This document shows positions 46,229 to 55,772 of a stretch of 64,000 nucleotides of DNA, in pieces. The position numbers were made by a program, and so were the translations under genes. Each line of letters begins with the position of its first letter. Positions within the stretch are counted from its first letter, which is position 1. Below the pieces are notes generated by a model that saw only the letters and a list, made by a program, of their open reading frames with translations, ran no database searches and was not told the DNA's origin. Location of the stretch: assembly GCF_002723835.1 (NCBI RefSeq), contig NZ_BEWG01000020.1:1-64000 (forward strand), given 5' to 3'. This DNA is from Mycobacterium sp. shizuoka-1. GTDB taxonomy: Bacteria > Actinomycetota > Actinomycetes > Mycobacteriales > Mycobacteriaceae.

Positions 46229-46540
46229 GTGTCGGATAGCGGGCAACGGCGTTCGTCGACGACCTCGTCGAGCAGGCCCGGCCGAATCGACCTGCTGTTC
46301 AACAACGCGGGCATCTCCTTGGGCGGCTTGGGTCTGCGCACTGGGACTTTCGATAGCCCACACCGGCTGGCCGCCGATACGCTCCGGGCGATCGAACGCA
46401 ACGAGGCCCTCTCGGTCGCACCCCGTCAGGCCGGCGCGGCACGGCTTTTCGCTCGCCCGGCGCCCGGCCTGCTCAACCGGATGGCCGTCCGTTTCGTCGA
46501 CCGTCAACGCACCGCAGACAGAAGGCAACCGACACCATGA
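46229..46540 (+). pseudogene. Eroded SDR gene fragment
   Basis: Pieces of a short-chain dehydrogenase remain in different frames: AFVDDLVEQA (from 46249) and, one frameshift later, GRIDLLFNNAGISLGG (from 46280). The catalytic middle (Ser-Tyr-Lys) is missing. A C-terminal tail (ARLFARPAPGLLNRMAVRF) follows and the frame closes at 46540, overlapping the next start. I read it as a deleted, frameshifted relic, not a working gene. Confidence 0.65.
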
Positions 46541-47607
46541 GCGCCGCGACCGCGATTCCCCGCTATCCCTACGACGTCACCGGTGGCTGGCTGGCCGCCA
46601 TCCTCAGCCGTCCAGGCGCGCCGGTCGAGGTCGAGGCGGTCGAGGTGACGCCGGTGGGCACCGGGCAAACCGGCGCCACCTTCCGGGTCAAGGCCAGCTA
46701 TGCCACCGACACCGATCTGCCGGAGAGTTTCATCCTGAAACTGCCCGCCGGCGATGACGCTGTCCGGGACCGGGTGACGCTCGGGTATCGCAGTGAGTGC
46801 GCGTTCTACCAATCGGTCGCCGACCTGGTCACGATCCCGATCCCGCAGTGCTTCCACGTCGACATCGCCGACGACGGGGCCAGCTACGCGCTGCTGCTGG
46901 CCGACCAGGCCCCGGCCGTCCAGGGCGATCAGATCGCCGGCTGCGGTCTACCCGAGGCCCGGTTGGCGGTGCGGGCCCTGGCTGGTCTGCACGGACCCAC
47001 GTGGTGCGATCCGCGCTGGCAGACCTTTCCGGGTCTGGTCATGTCAATCATCGGCGAGGACGCCATCCGCGGCCTGGGGGAGATCTCCAAGATGGCCGCG
47101 GGCATCACCATCGAGAAGCTGGGGTCGCGGCTGACCGCGCAGGACGCCGAAACCCTGGTCGCCGCGATGGATGTGGTGACCCCCTGGCTGCTCAACGCGC
47201 CGGATCGGTTCGCGCTACTACACGGCGACTACCGGCTGGACAACCTGCTCTTCGACGGTGAACGGGTCAGCGTGGTCGACTGGCAGACCCTCGGGGTGGG
47301 GCTGGCCGGCCGCGACCTGGCCTACTTCACCGGGACCAGCCTGGAGCCCGGCCAGCGGGCGGAGGTCGAAAAGGACCTTGTGGCCGAATACCATCGGGCA
47401 CTGCTCGCCACCGGGGTCGGTGACTACGACGCGGACACCTGCTGGCACGACTACCTGCTGGGCATGATCCAGGTACCGCTGATCTCGGCACTGGGGTGCG
47501 CGTTCTCGGTGGAGACCGAGCGCGGCGACGACATGATGGCGGCGATGCTGCGCCGCGGCTGCGCGGCCATCCGAGACCTGCGCACACTCGAGTTGATCGA
47601 CAGCTAG
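46537..47607 (+). CDS. APH-like phosphotransferase
   Basis: A 356-residue kinase-like-fold protein of the aminoglycoside-phosphotransferase/ecdysteroid-kinase group. The catalytic loop is LLHGDYRLDNLLF (about 228-240) and the metal site VSVVDWQTLGVG. In mycobacteria, such proteins often sit in lipid, steroid or xenobiotic catabolic clusters; the substrate is not known and antibiotic resistance should not be assumed. First gene of an operon with the FMO and hydrolase (8 bp gap to the FMO). Confidence 0.8.
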   Translation: MSAATAIPRYPYDVTGGWLAAILSRPGAPVEVEAVEVTPVGTGQTGATFRVKASYATDTDLPESFILKLPAGDDAVRDRVTLGYRSECAFYQSVADLVTIPIPQCFHVDIADDGASYALLLADQAPAVQGDQIAGCGLPEARLAVRALAGLHGPTWCDPRWQTFPGLVMSIIGEDAIRGLGEISKMAAGITIEKLGSRLTAQDAETLVAAMDVVTPWLLNAPDRFALLHGDYRLDNLLFDGERVSVVDWQTLGVGLAGRDLAYFTGTSLEPGQRAEVEKDLVAEYHRALLATGVGDYDADTCWHDYLLGMIQVPLISALGCAFSVETERGDDMMAAMLRRGCAAIRDLRTLELIDS

Positions 47608-47615
47608 GAGCACAC

Positions 47616-48959
47616 GTGGGTGATTCCAGGCCGCGCACCGCGGTGATCGGAGCGGGTATCAGCGGGCTGACGTCGGGCAAGATGCTCAAGGACTACGGCG
47701 TGCCGTACACCACCTTCGAGCTGTCCGACCGGATCGGCGGCAACTGGGCGTTCGCCAATCCCAACGGATTGAGCAGCGCCTACCGCTCCCTGCACATCGA
47801 CACCTCCAAACAACGTTTGTCGTTCCGTGATTTCCCCATCCCCGACCATTTCCCGTCTTTTCCGCACCACAGCGACATCAAGAACTACCTGGACTCCTAT
47901 GCCGAGACATTCGGACTTCTGGAGAACATCGAGTTCACCAACGGCGTCCAGCACGCCGCCCTCGGCGCCGACGGCCGCTGGGAGATCACCGACCAGCGCG
48001 GGGCGACGCGGGAGTTCGACCTGCTGGTCGTGGGCAACGGGCACCACTGGGACGCCCGGTATCCGGATTTCCCAGGCGAATTCACCGGCGAGACCATCCA
48101 TTCCCACCACTACATCGACCCGCAGACCCCGCTGAACCTGACCGGCAAGCGGATCCTGGTGGTGGGCATCGGCAACAGTGCGGCCGACATCACCGTGGAA
48201 CTGTCGTCGAAGACGCTGCAGAACACCGTGACTCTGTCCACCCGCTCCAGCGCCTGGATCGTGCCGAAATACATCGCCGGCCGGCCTGCCGACAGCATCG
48301 CGCGCACGTCGCCGCACATCCCGTTGTCCTGGCAGCGCAAATTCCAGCAGCTCCTGGCGCCGGCGATGGGCATCAACCCACAGCTCTATGGTCTGCCCGC
48401 CCCGAATCACAAGCTTTTCGAAGCCCATCCGACCCAGTCGGTGGAGTTGCCGCTGCGGCTCGGGTCCGGCGACGTCATCCCCAAGCCCAACGTGAGCCGG
48501 CTCGATGGCGACACCGTGCACTTCGACGACGGAACCAGCGGAGTGTTCGACATGATCATCTACGCCACCGGCTACAACATCACGTTCCCGTTCTTCGCCC
48601 CCGACTTCATCAGCGCGCCGGACAACGCGATCCGGCTGTACAAGCGAATGTTCCTGCCGGGCATGGACAATCTGGTGTTCATCGGCTTCGCGCAAGCGGT
48701 TCCGACGTTGTTCCCGTTCATCGAGTGCCAGGCGAAACTGCTGGCCGCTTACGCGGTCGGCCGCTACGCCTTGCCGCCGATCGCCGAGATGGAGCGGGTG
48801 ATCGACGAAGACCAGAAGCTCTACACCGGGCACTGCACCGACCGCCCGCGGCACACTCAGCAGGTCGACTACTTCCACTACGACCACGATATCCGCACCC
48901 GGGAGTTGCCCGCCGGGATCCGTCGGGCCGATCTGCGGCGCCGGAGGGTGGCGGTATGA
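47616..48959 (+). CDS. Flavin-containing monooxygenase
   Basis: A 447-residue class B flavoprotein monooxygenase. It has an FAD motif GAGISGLTSG (about 11-20), the fingerprint FTGETIHSHHY (FxGxxxHxxxY form, hence FMO rather than Baeyer-Villiger type) and an NADPH motif VGIGNSAAD. The start is GTG 47616 with AGGAG at 5 nt. The stop overlaps the hydrolase ATG. It probably oxygenates a soft heteroatom or ketone; substrate unknown. Confidence 0.88.
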   Translation: MGDSRPRTAVIGAGISGLTSGKMLKDYGVPYTTFELSDRIGGNWAFANPNGLSSAYRSLHIDTSKQRLSFRDFPIPDHFPSFPHHSDIKNYLDSYAETFGLLENIEFTNGVQHAALGADGRWEITDQRGATREFDLLVVGNGHHWDARYPDFPGEFTGETIHSHHYIDPQTPLNLTGKRILVVGIGNSAADITVELSSKTLQNTVTLSTRSSAWIVPKYIAGRPADSIARTSPHIPLSWQRKFQQLLAPAMGINPQLYGLPAPNHKLFEAHPTQSVELPLRLGSGDVIPKPNVSRLDGDTVHFDDGTSGVFDMIIYATGYNITFPFFAPDFISAPDNAIRLYKRMFLPGMDNLVFIGFAQAVPTLFPFIECQAKLLAAYAVGRYALPPIAEMERVIDEDQKLYTGHCTDRPRHTQQVDYFHYDHDIRTRELPAGIRRADLRRRRVAV

Positions 48960-49897
48960 GCCGCAGCGATGTCACCTTCGACTCGGCCGGTGTGCGCTGC
49001 AGCGCCTGGCATTTCGCGGCAGCGAGCGCGGCCTTCACCGGGGCCGCCGGGCGGCCGGTGGTGGTGATGGGGCACGGCTTCGGCGGAACCAAGGACTCCG
49101 GACTGGAACCGTTCGCCGAGCGGATCGCTGCCGCGGGCATCGACGTATTGGCCTTCGACTACCGTGGCTTCGGAGCCTCGGAAGGAACACCGCGCCAGAC
49201 GGTTTCGGTCGCCGCTCAGATCGGTGACTTCGAGGCCGCGATCGCCGCAGCCAGGCGGTTGCCTGGGATCGACCCGAACCGCATCGTGCTGTGGGGGTCG
49301 TCGATGTCCGGCGGCCACGTGATCCGGGTGGCCGCCGACCATCCCGACGTCGCCGCCGTGATCGCGATGACGCCGCTGACCAGCGGCGCGGCCGTGAGCC
49401 GCGCGGCGGTGGAACATGGTGATGTCGGACAGGCGGTGAAGTGGACGCTGGTCGGAGTGAAGAGCCGGGTCGACGTCGCTCGCGGCCGCGGTCCGAGCTT
49501 GATGCCGTTGGTCGCCCGTCCGGGTGAGCCCGGAGCGCTCGCGCTGGACGGCGCCTATGAGAGCTACACCGCGATCGCCGGCCCGACTTGGCGCAACGAG
49601 GTCGACTCCGCGGTCGGCCTGCAGATCGCCTCGATCCGAACGGCGGACGCCGCCAAGCGGTTACGGTGTCCGCTGCTGATTCAAGTCGCCGACTTCGACC
49701 GCTATGTGCCGGCCGACTCGGTGATGAAGACCGCGGTGCTGGGCAGGGGGCAGGTGCACCACTACCCATGTGATCATTTTGACGTCTGGCCTGGACACGA
49801 TTGGTTCGACAAAGCCGTCGGCGATCAGATCGCCTTCCTGATCCGCACGTTCAGTACTTTGTCGAGCCTTGATCGACTGAAATCGCCTCAGCGGTAA
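48956..49897 (+). CDS. Alpha/beta hydrolase
   Basis: A 313-residue hydrolase. The oxyanion region is MGHGFGGTKD, the nucleophile elbow LWGSSMSGGH (Ser about 118), and the C-terminal acid/base pair probably DFDRYVP and DHFDVW. The ATG is coupled to the FMO stop (ATGA at 48956-48959), so hydrolysis of an ester or lactone formed after oxygenation is plausible. Its 3' end overlaps the convergent SDR gene by 47 bp. Confidence 0.85.
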   Translation: MSRSDVTFDSAGVRCSAWHFAAASAAFTGAAGRPVVVMGHGFGGTKDSGLEPFAERIAAAGIDVLAFDYRGFGASEGTPRQTVSVAAQIGDFEAAIAAARRLPGIDPNRIVLWGSSMSGGHVIRVAADHPDVAAVIAMTPLTSGAAVSRAAVEHGDVGQAVKWTLVGVKSRVDVARGRGPSLMPLVARPGEPGALALDGAYESYTAIAGPTWRNEVDSAVGLQIASIRTADAAKRLRCPLLIQVADFDRYVPADSVMKTAVLGRGQVHHYPCDHFDVWPGHDWFDKAVGDQIAFLIRTFSTLSSLDRLKSPQR

Positions 49898-50672
49898 TCA
49901 GTTTCGCGGCGTCGCTGGCCAGGAAGCAGACCGTGTCGGCGATGTCCTCCGGTTCGGCGATGTAGATGGGCAGGAACGGCAGCATCATGTTCTGCAACGC
50001 CGGGTTGGTCTCCATCGCCTTGCCCAGTTCGGCCACCATGTCACCGGTGCCCATGTCGGTGTTGACCGGGCCTGGGTGCACACTGTTCACCCGAATGTTG
50101 TGCTTGCCGAGTTCGGCGGCGAACGCCCTGGCCATGCCCGTGACCGCGTGCTTGCTGGTCGTGTAGTGCACCATGAACGGCTGCAGCTTGATCCCGGCCG
50201 CCGAACTGATCAGGATGATGGAACCTCCGGCGCCACCTTCCACGATCGAGGGCGCTCCGGCCATCACGGTGTTCCAGGTACCGGTCACGTTGACGTCCAG
50301 CACATCCCGGAATGCCTCCGGGGTGATCTCGTCCCACGCGGCAGGCGAGGTGATGCCCGCGTTCGCGACGATGATGTCCAGCCTGCCGAGTTCGGCCACA
50401 CCGCGCCGGACGGCTTCCGTGAGTCTGTCGTAGTCGCGTACGTCGACCACGGCCGGCACGATGCGACGGCCGATTGCCTCGACCAGGCGCACCGTCTCGG
50501 CGAAGTCCTCCGGCGTGGCCGGGTTATACGGGACGCAGTCCGGCAGCGCGTCCGCGATGTCGACGGCGATGATGTCGGCGCCTTCACCGGCCATCTTGAC
50601 CGCGTGAGCTCGGCCCTGGCCGCGGGCGGCCCCGGTGATCAAGGCGACCTTGCCGCGCAGCGTGCCCGTCAT
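49851..50672 (-). CDS. SDR oxidoreductase, mycofactocin-coupled type
   Basis: A 273-residue short-chain dehydrogenase: TGAARGQGRAHAVKMAGEGA nucleotide motif, IVANAGI, catalytic Ser in LISSAAG, and YTTSKHAV (Tyr-x3-Lys). The GAARGQGRAHA start and the insert at 40-60 are typical of mycofactocin-associated dehydrogenases with a non-exchangeable NAD. Its start overlaps the acyl-CoA dehydrogenase stop, so it is second in that minus-strand operon. Confidence 0.85.
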   Translation of the reverse strand: MTGTLRGKVALITGAARGQGRAHAVKMAGEGADIIAVDIADALPDCVPYNPATPEDFAETVRLVEAIGRRIVPAVVDVRDYDRLTEAVRRGVAELGRLDIIVANAGITSPAAWDEITPEAFRDVLDVNVTGTWNTVMAGAPSIVEGGAGGSIILISSAAGIKLQPFMVHYTTSKHAVTGMARAFAAELGKHNIRVNSVHPGPVNTDMGTGDMVAELGKAMETNPALQNMMLPFLPIYIAEPEDIADTVCFLASDAAKLITAEAISVDQGSTKY

Positions 50673-51844
50673 GACCGGCGCTGCGCTTCCTTGACCAGTC
50701 CGCCACCGACGATCAGGCGCTGAATCTCACTGGTGCCCTCGTAGAGTCGTAACAGTCGGACCTCACGATAGATCCGTTCGACGGGCACGCCGCGCATGTA
50801 TCCCGCCCCGCCGTGCACCTGAACCGCGAGATCGGCAACCTTGCCTACCATCTCGGTGCAGAACAGTTTGGCCACCGACGGCGCGATGCGGCGATCCTCA
50901 TTGTTGAGCCACAGCCGGGCGGCGTCGCGCACCAGGGCCCGCCCGGCCATCACGCCGGTCTGCTGATCGGCCAGCATCGCCTGCACCAGCTGGAAATTGC
51001 CGATCGGCGTCCCGCCCTGGGTCGCGGTCGCGGCGTAGGCGACGGACTCGTCGAGTGCCCGCTGGGCTGCGCCGACCGCCAGAGCGGCGATGTGGATCCG
51101 GCCCCGGGCCAGCGAGGTCATCGCCGCCCGGTATCCGATGTCCTCGCTGCCGCCGATCAGGGTGTCATCGCCGACCCGGACATCGGTGAAATTCACATCG
51201 GAGGTCCAGGCGCCCTCCTGACCCATCTTGGCGTCCTTCGCACCGATCTCGACACCCGCCGTCTCGGCGGGCACTAGGAACACCGCAATGCCCGCACCGT
51301 TCTCGTCGGCCGGCCGGGTACGGGCGAACACGATGAACAGGTTGGCCACCGGAGCGTTGGTGATGTACTGCTTACGGCCGTTGATCACCCAACTCCTCCC
51401 GTCGCGAACGGCTTTGGTCTTCAGACCCGACGGGTTGGATCCGGCGCCCGGTTCGGTCAGCGCGAACGACGCGACCACTTCACCGGTGGCGATCGGCTCC
51501 AGCCAGCGGCCTTTCTGCTCATCGGTGCCGAAGCCGACCAGTACCTGCCCGGCGATGCCGTTGTTGGTGCCGAACATCGACCGCAATGCCAGGCTCGTGT
51601 AGCCCAGCTCCATCGCCAGTTCGACGTCCTGGGCAATGTTGAGGCCCAGGCCGCCCCATTCTTGAGGGATCGCGTAACCGAAGAGGCCCATCGCCTTGGC
51701 CTGGTCCCGCAGATCGTCGGGCACCTGGTCCTCGGTCATGATCTCGGCTTCTCGCGGCACCACGGCCGTCCGCACGAAATGGCGGGTCTGGGCCAAGATC
51801 TCGCGGAAGTCGTCGTCGCTGACGGCGGTCATCGGGCCGGTCAT
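50669..51844 (-). CDS. Acyl-CoA dehydrogenase
   Basis: A 391-residue FAD enzyme that introduces an alpha-beta double bond in acyl-CoA. It has FALTEPGAGSNPSGLKTKA (FAD/substrate loop), QVHGGAGYMRGVPVERIYR and LYEGTSEIQRLIV, the C-terminal region carrying the FAD-contacting motif. ATG 51844 is set by AAGGAG 4 nt upstream; the open frame continues to 51883. First gene of the operon, divergent from the FabG-like SDR. Confidence 0.9.
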   Translation of the reverse strand: MTGPMTAVSDDDFREILAQTRHFVRTAVVPREAEIMTEDQVPDDLRDQAKAMGLFGYAIPQEWGGLGLNIAQDVELAMELGYTSLALRSMFGTNNGIAGQVLVGFGTDEQKGRWLEPIATGEVVASFALTEPGAGSNPSGLKTKAVRDGRSWVINGRKQYITNAPVANLFIVFARTRPADENGAGIAVFLVPAETAGVEIGAKDAKMGQEGAWTSDVNFTDVRVGDDTLIGGSEDIGYRAAMTSLARGRIHIAALAVGAAQRALDESVAYAATATQGGTPIGNFQLVQAMLADQQTGVMAGRALVRDAARLWLNNEDRRIAPSVAKLFCTEMVGKVADLAVQVHGGAGYMRGVPVERIYREVRLLRLYEGTSEIQRLIVGGGLVKEAQRRS

Positions 51845-51879
51845 CAGGCTCCTTGGGTCGGGGGCACCTGCCCCGAAGA

Positions 51880-51896
51880 TCATATATGAAATATGA
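51880..51896. promoter_or_regulatory. Palindromic operator between divergent catabolic operons
   Basis: TCATATATGAAATATGA: 6-bp perfect arms around a 5-bp centre, AT-rich in a GC-rich setting, between the starts at 51844 and 51939. It is a likely site for the GntR regulator encoded at 55089. Confidence 0.5.
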
Positions 51897-51938
51897 TGTT
51901 GCCGATTCGGGGGTTCGTCGAAGGTAGAGGGAGTTCAC

Positions 51939-52679
51939 ATGTCGTTGCTGGCCGGCCAGACCGCGGTCATCACCGGTGGAGCGCAGGGCCTCGGCTTTGC
52001 GATCGCCGAGCAGTTCGTCGCCGAGGGCGCCCGCGTGGTCCTCGGTGACCTCAACCTCGACGCCACGCAGGAGGCCGTCAACAAGCTCGGCGGGGCCGAC
52101 GTCGCCCGTGCGGTGCGATGCAACGTCACCGCCTACGACGACGTCGACGCGCTGGTGGACACGGCCATCGAAGCGTTCGGCCGGTTCGACGTCATGGTGA
52201 ACAACGCCGGGATCACCCGCGACGCCACCCTGCGCAAGATGACCGAGGAGGAGTTCGACCAGGTCATCTCGGTGCACCTGAAGGGGACCTGGAACGGCCT
52301 GAAGAAGGCATCCTCGGTGATGCGGGAGCAGAAGCGCGGTGCGATCGTCAACATGTCCTCGATCTCGGGCAAGGTCGGCATGATCGGGCAGACGAACTAC
52401 TCGGCCGCCAAGGCCGGCATCGTCGGAATGACCAAGGCCGCGTCCAAGGAACTCGCTCATCTGGGTGTGCGGGTCAACGCCATTCAGCCCGGCCTGATCC
52501 GCTCGGCGATGACCGAGGCCATGCCGCAACGGATCTGGGATTCGAAGGTGGCCGAGGTGCCGATGGGTCGCGCGGGTGAGCCCTCCGAGGTGGCCAAGGT
52601 GGCACTGTTCTTGGCCTGCGACCTGTCGTCGTACATGACCGGAACGGTCCTCGAGGTCACCGGCGGACGGCACCTGTGA
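51939..52679 (+). CDS. SDR (FabG-like 3-hydroxyacyl dehydrogenase)
   Basis: A 246-residue classical [26 protein letters not shown], catalytic Ser in NMSSISG, YSAAKAG (Tyr, Lys). In this context it probably oxidises a 3-hydroxyacyl-CoA to the 3-ketoacyl-CoA. GAGGGAG precedes ATG 51939. First gene of SDR-thiolase-ACAD-GntR; its stop overlaps the thiolase GTG. Confidence 0.87.
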   Translation: MSLLAGQTAVITGGAQGLGFAIAEQFVAEGARVVLGDLNLDATQEAVNKLGGADVARAVRCNVTAYDDVDALVDTAIEAFGRFDVMVNNAGITRDATLRKMTEEEFDQVISVHLKGTWNGLKKASSVMREQKRGAIVNMSSISGKVGMIGQTNYSAAKAGIVGMTKAASKELAHLGVRVNAIQPGLIRSAMTEAMPQRIWDSKVAEVPMGRAGEPSEVAKVALFLACDLSSYMTGTVLEVTGGRHL

Positions 52680-53896
52680 CCCGCACGGCCGTCATCTGCG
52701 AGCCGGTCCGGACGCCGATCGGTCGTTATGGCGGCATGTTCGCCTCGCTGACGGCCGTCGACCTGGGCGTGGCCGCGCTCAAAGGTCTGCTGGCGCGCAC
52801 CGGGATCGCGCCCGACGCCGTCGAGGACGTGATCCTCGGCCACTGTTACCCCAACAGCGAGGCGCCGGCGATCGGCCGGGTCGTGGCCCTTGACGCCGGG
52901 CTGCCGGTGACGGTGCCGGGCATGCAGGTGGACCGGCGCTGCGGCTCGGGTCTGCAGGCCGTGATCCAGGCCTGCCTGCAAGTCGCCTCCGGCGACAGCG
53001 ATCTCGTCGTCGCGGGCGGCGCGGAGAGCATGACCAATGTCGCGTTCTACTCGACCGATATGCGCTGGGGCGGTGGTCGCACCGGGGTCCGCGTCCACGA
53101 CGGACTGGCCCGCGGCCGCACCACGGCCGGCGGCAAGCACCATCCGGTGCCGGGCGGGATGCTCGAGACCGCCGAGAACCTGCGCCGCGAGTACAAGATC
53201 TCCCGCCAGGAGCAGGACGAGCTGGCGGTGGCGTCCCATCAGCGCGCGGTCGCCGCGCAGAAGGATGGCATCCTGGCCGAGGAGATCATCCCCGTCACGG
53301 TCGCCAGCCGCCGCGGCGAGGAGATCATCGACACCGACGAGCATCCCCGCGCCGATACCACCCTCGAGTCGCTGGCAACGCTCAAACCGGTTCTGCTCAA
53401 GCAGGACCCGGACGCCACCGTCACCGCGGGCAACTCCAGCGGGCAGAACGATGCCGCGTCGATGTGCATCGTGACCACCCCGGACAAGGCCGCGGATTTG
53501 GGTTTGACCCCGCTGGTGCGACTGGTGTCCTGGGGTTCGGCGGGCGTGGGACCCGAGGTGATGGGCATCGGGCCGGTGCCGGCCACCGAGGTCGCGCTGG
53601 CCAAAGCCGGTCTGACCCTTGCCGATATCGACCTCATCGAGCTCAACGAGGCGTTCGCCGCCCAGGCGCTGGCCTGCATGCGGGCCTGGAACTTCACCGC
53701 CGCCGATCACGGCCGCACGAACGTCCACGGTTCGGGGATCTCGCTCGGCCATCCGGTGGGCGCCACCGGCGGCCGGATGCTGGCCACGCTGGCCCGCGAA
53801 CTGAACCGACGCCAGGTCCGCTACGGACTGGAGACGATGTGCATCGGCGGCGGGCAGGGCCTGGCCGCGGTGTTCGAGAGGGTGGACGCAAGATGA
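52676..53896 (+). CDS. Thiolase (acetyl-CoA C-acyltransferase)
   Basis: A 406-residue thiolase. Nucleophile Cys89 in [20 protein letters not shown] with the catalytic His, and CIGGGQG with the second Cys. It cleaves 3-ketoacyl-CoA, the last beta-oxidation step. GTG 52676 is coupled to the SDR stop and its own stop is coupled to the next ATG. Confidence 0.92.
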   Translation: MTRTAVICEPVRTPIGRYGGMFASLTAVDLGVAALKGLLARTGIAPDAVEDVILGHCYPNSEAPAIGRVVALDAGLPVTVPGMQVDRRCGSGLQAVIQACLQVASGDSDLVVAGGAESMTNVAFYSTDMRWGGGRTGVRVHDGLARGRTTAGGKHHPVPGGMLETAENLRREYKISRQEQDELAVASHQRAVAAQKDGILAEEIIPVTVASRRGEEIIDTDEHPRADTTLESLATLKPVLLKQDPDATVTAGNSSGQNDAASMCIVTTPDKAADLGLTPLVRLVSWGSAGVGPEVMGIGPVPATEVALAKAGLTLADIDLIELNEAFAAQALACMRAWNFTAADHGRTNVHGSGISLGHPVGATGGRMLATLARELNRRQVRYGLETMCIGGGQGLAAVFERVDAR

Positions 53897-55086
53897 CACG
53901 CATTGCCCAAACGTTGGGCCTCACCGAGGTACAGGCCGAAATCGTCTCCACCGTACGGCAATTCGTCGACAAGGAGATCATTCCGTACGCCCAAGAGCTC
54001 GAGCACGCCGACACCTACCCGCAGGACATCGTCGACCAGATGAAGCAGCTGGGCCTGTTCGGCCTGATGGTTCCCGAGGAGTACGGCGGTCTGGGGGAGT
54101 CACTGCTCACCTATGCGCTGTGCGTGGAGGAGCTGGCCCGCGGCTGGATGAGCATCTCCGGGGTGATCAACACCCACTTCATCGTGGCGTACATGATCCG
54201 CCAGCACGGAACCGATGAGCAGAAGCAACGCTTCCTGCCCCGGATGGCGACCGGCGAGGTTCGCGGCGCCTTCTCGATGTCGGAGCCCGAGCTGGGCTCC
54301 GACGTCGCGGCAATCCGGACCAGGGCCGCCGACAACGGCGACGGCACCTACACGATCGACGGCCAGAAGATGTGGCTGACCAACGGGGGGAGCTCGACCC
54401 TGGTCGCCGCGCTGGTGCGCACCGACGAGGGTGCGGACAAGCCGCACCGTAACCTGACCGCTTTCCTGATCGAAAAGCCCACCGGCTTCGGCGAAGTCGC
54501 GCCGGGCTTGACGATTCCGGGCAAGATCGACAAGCTCGGCTACAAAGGCATCGACACCACCGAGCTGATCTTCGACTCCTACGTCGCCGCCGCCGACGAC
54601 ATCCTGGGTGCCAAGCCGGGGCAGGGTTTCTTCCAGATGATGGACGGTGTCGAGGTCGGCCGGGTGAACGTGTCCGCCCGGGCCTGCGGCGTCGGTATCC
54701 GGGCCTTCGAGCTCGCCGTCCGCTACGCCCAGCAGCGCAGCACGTTCGGCAAGCCGATCGCCGAGCATCAGGCCATCGCCTTTCAACTGGCCGAGATGGC
54801 CACCAAAGTCGAAGCCGCCCATCTGATGATGGTCAACGCCGCGCGGTTGAAGGATTCCGGTGAACGCAACGACGTCGCCGCGGGGATGGCCAAGTATCTG
54901 GCCAGTGAGTTCTGCGCGGAGGTCACCCAGCAAAGCTTCCGGATTCACGGCGGATACGGGTATTCCAAGGAGTACGAGATCGAACGGCTGATGCGGGACG
55001 CGCCGTTCCTGTTGATCGGCGAGGGGACCAGCGAGATCCAGAAGAACATCATCAGCAAGCGGCTGTTGGCCGACTACCGGATCTGA
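53893..55086 (+). CDS. Acyl-CoA dehydrogenase
   Basis: A 397-residue acyl-CoA dehydrogenase with FSMSEPELGSDVAAIRTRA, YAQQRSTFGKPIAEHQAIAF, IHGGYGYSKEYEIERLMRD and IGEGTSEIQKNII. The ATG overlaps the thiolase stop (ATGA). Two ACADs in one locus suggest two different substrates, or a branched or cyclic chain that needs two rounds. Confidence 0.9.
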   Translation: MTRIAQTLGLTEVQAEIVSTVRQFVDKEIIPYAQELEHADTYPQDIVDQMKQLGLFGLMVPEEYGGLGESLLTYALCVEELARGWMSISGVINTHFIVAYMIRQHGTDEQKQRFLPRMATGEVRGAFSMSEPELGSDVAAIRTRAADNGDGTYTIDGQKMWLTNGGSSTLVAALVRTDEGADKPHRNLTAFLIEKPTGFGEVAPGLTIPGKIDKLGYKGIDTTELIFDSYVAAADDILGAKPGQGFFQMMDGVEVGRVNVSARACGVGIRAFELAVRYAQQRSTFGKPIAEHQAIAFQLAEMATKVEAAHLMMVNAARLKDSGERNDVAAGMAKYLASEFCAEVTQQSFRIHGGYGYSKEYEIERLMRDAPFLLIGEGTSEIQKNIISKRLLADYRI

Positions 55087-55088
55087 CG

Positions 55089-55772
55089 ATGAGCGCCCCG
55101 GATTTCGTGCCGCGCCCCCAGCTGGCCGAGGATGTCGCCCGCTTCGTCCGGACCCGGATCTTCAACGGCACCTACCCCGCCGGGGAATACATCCGGCTCG
55201 ATCAGCTCGCCGCCGAACTCGGCATCAGTGTGACGCCGGTACGGGAAGCCCTGTTCGAGTTGCGCGGGGAAGGCCTGCTGGACCAGTTGCCCCGGCGCGG
55301 GTTCGTGGTGCTGCCGTTCACCGACCGGGACATCACCGACGTCTCGAACCTTCAGGCCTACGTGGGCGGCGAGTTGGCCGCCCGAGCTGCGCTCAGCATC
55401 ACCGACGAGCAATTGCGGGAGCTGTCGGCAGTCCACGAGGAGCTGGTGGCGGCCTACGCCGCCAACGATGCCCGCGCGGTGCGGCTCAACCATGAGTTCC
55501 ACCGAGCCATCAACGTCGCTGCCCAGTCGCCGAAGCTCGCGCAGCTGATGTCCCAGATCACCCGGTACGCACCCGAATCGGTATTCCCCACCATCGAGGG
55601 CTGGCCGGCCAAGTCGGTCGCCGACCACAAGCGGATCCTGGCGGCGCTCAAAGCGCGCGACGCCGAGCGGGCCAAAGCCGCCATGTCGGCGCATCTGGCC
55701 GCCGGTGCCGGTCCGCTGATCGAGCACCTGGTGAAACAGGGTGTGGCGCAGCGATTTCACACCACCGAATAG
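55089..55772 (+). CDS. GntR-family (FadR/FCD) regulator
   Basis: A 227-residue regulator: an N-terminal winged helix (IRLDQLAAELGISVTPVREALFEL, read in parts, about 36-58) and an FCD ligand domain with likely metal histidines (LNHEFHRAI; ADHKRIL). It starts 2 bp after the upstream stop, last in the operon, and probably represses it in response to an acyl-CoA or acid. Confidence 0.88.
   Translation: MSAPDFVPRPQLAEDVARFVRTRIFNGTYPAGEYIRLDQLAAELGISVTPVREALFELRGEGLLDQLPRRGFVVLPFTDRDITDVSNLQAYVGGELAARAALSITDEQLRELSAVHEELVAAYAANDARAVRLNHEFHRAINVAAQSPKLAQLMSQITRYAPESVFPTIEGWPAKSVADHKRILAALKARDAERAKAAMSAHLAAGAGPLIEHLVKQGVAQRFHTTE

Noticed and set aside
46537-47607. Aminoglycoside resistance kinase
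   Set aside because: Only the general kinase fold motifs are shared; context is catabolic and the family has many non-antibiotic members.
47616-48959. Baeyer-Villiger monooxygenase
   Set aside because: The fingerprint FTGETIHSHHY ends in Tyr with no WP/WD, which assigns it to the FMO subclass.
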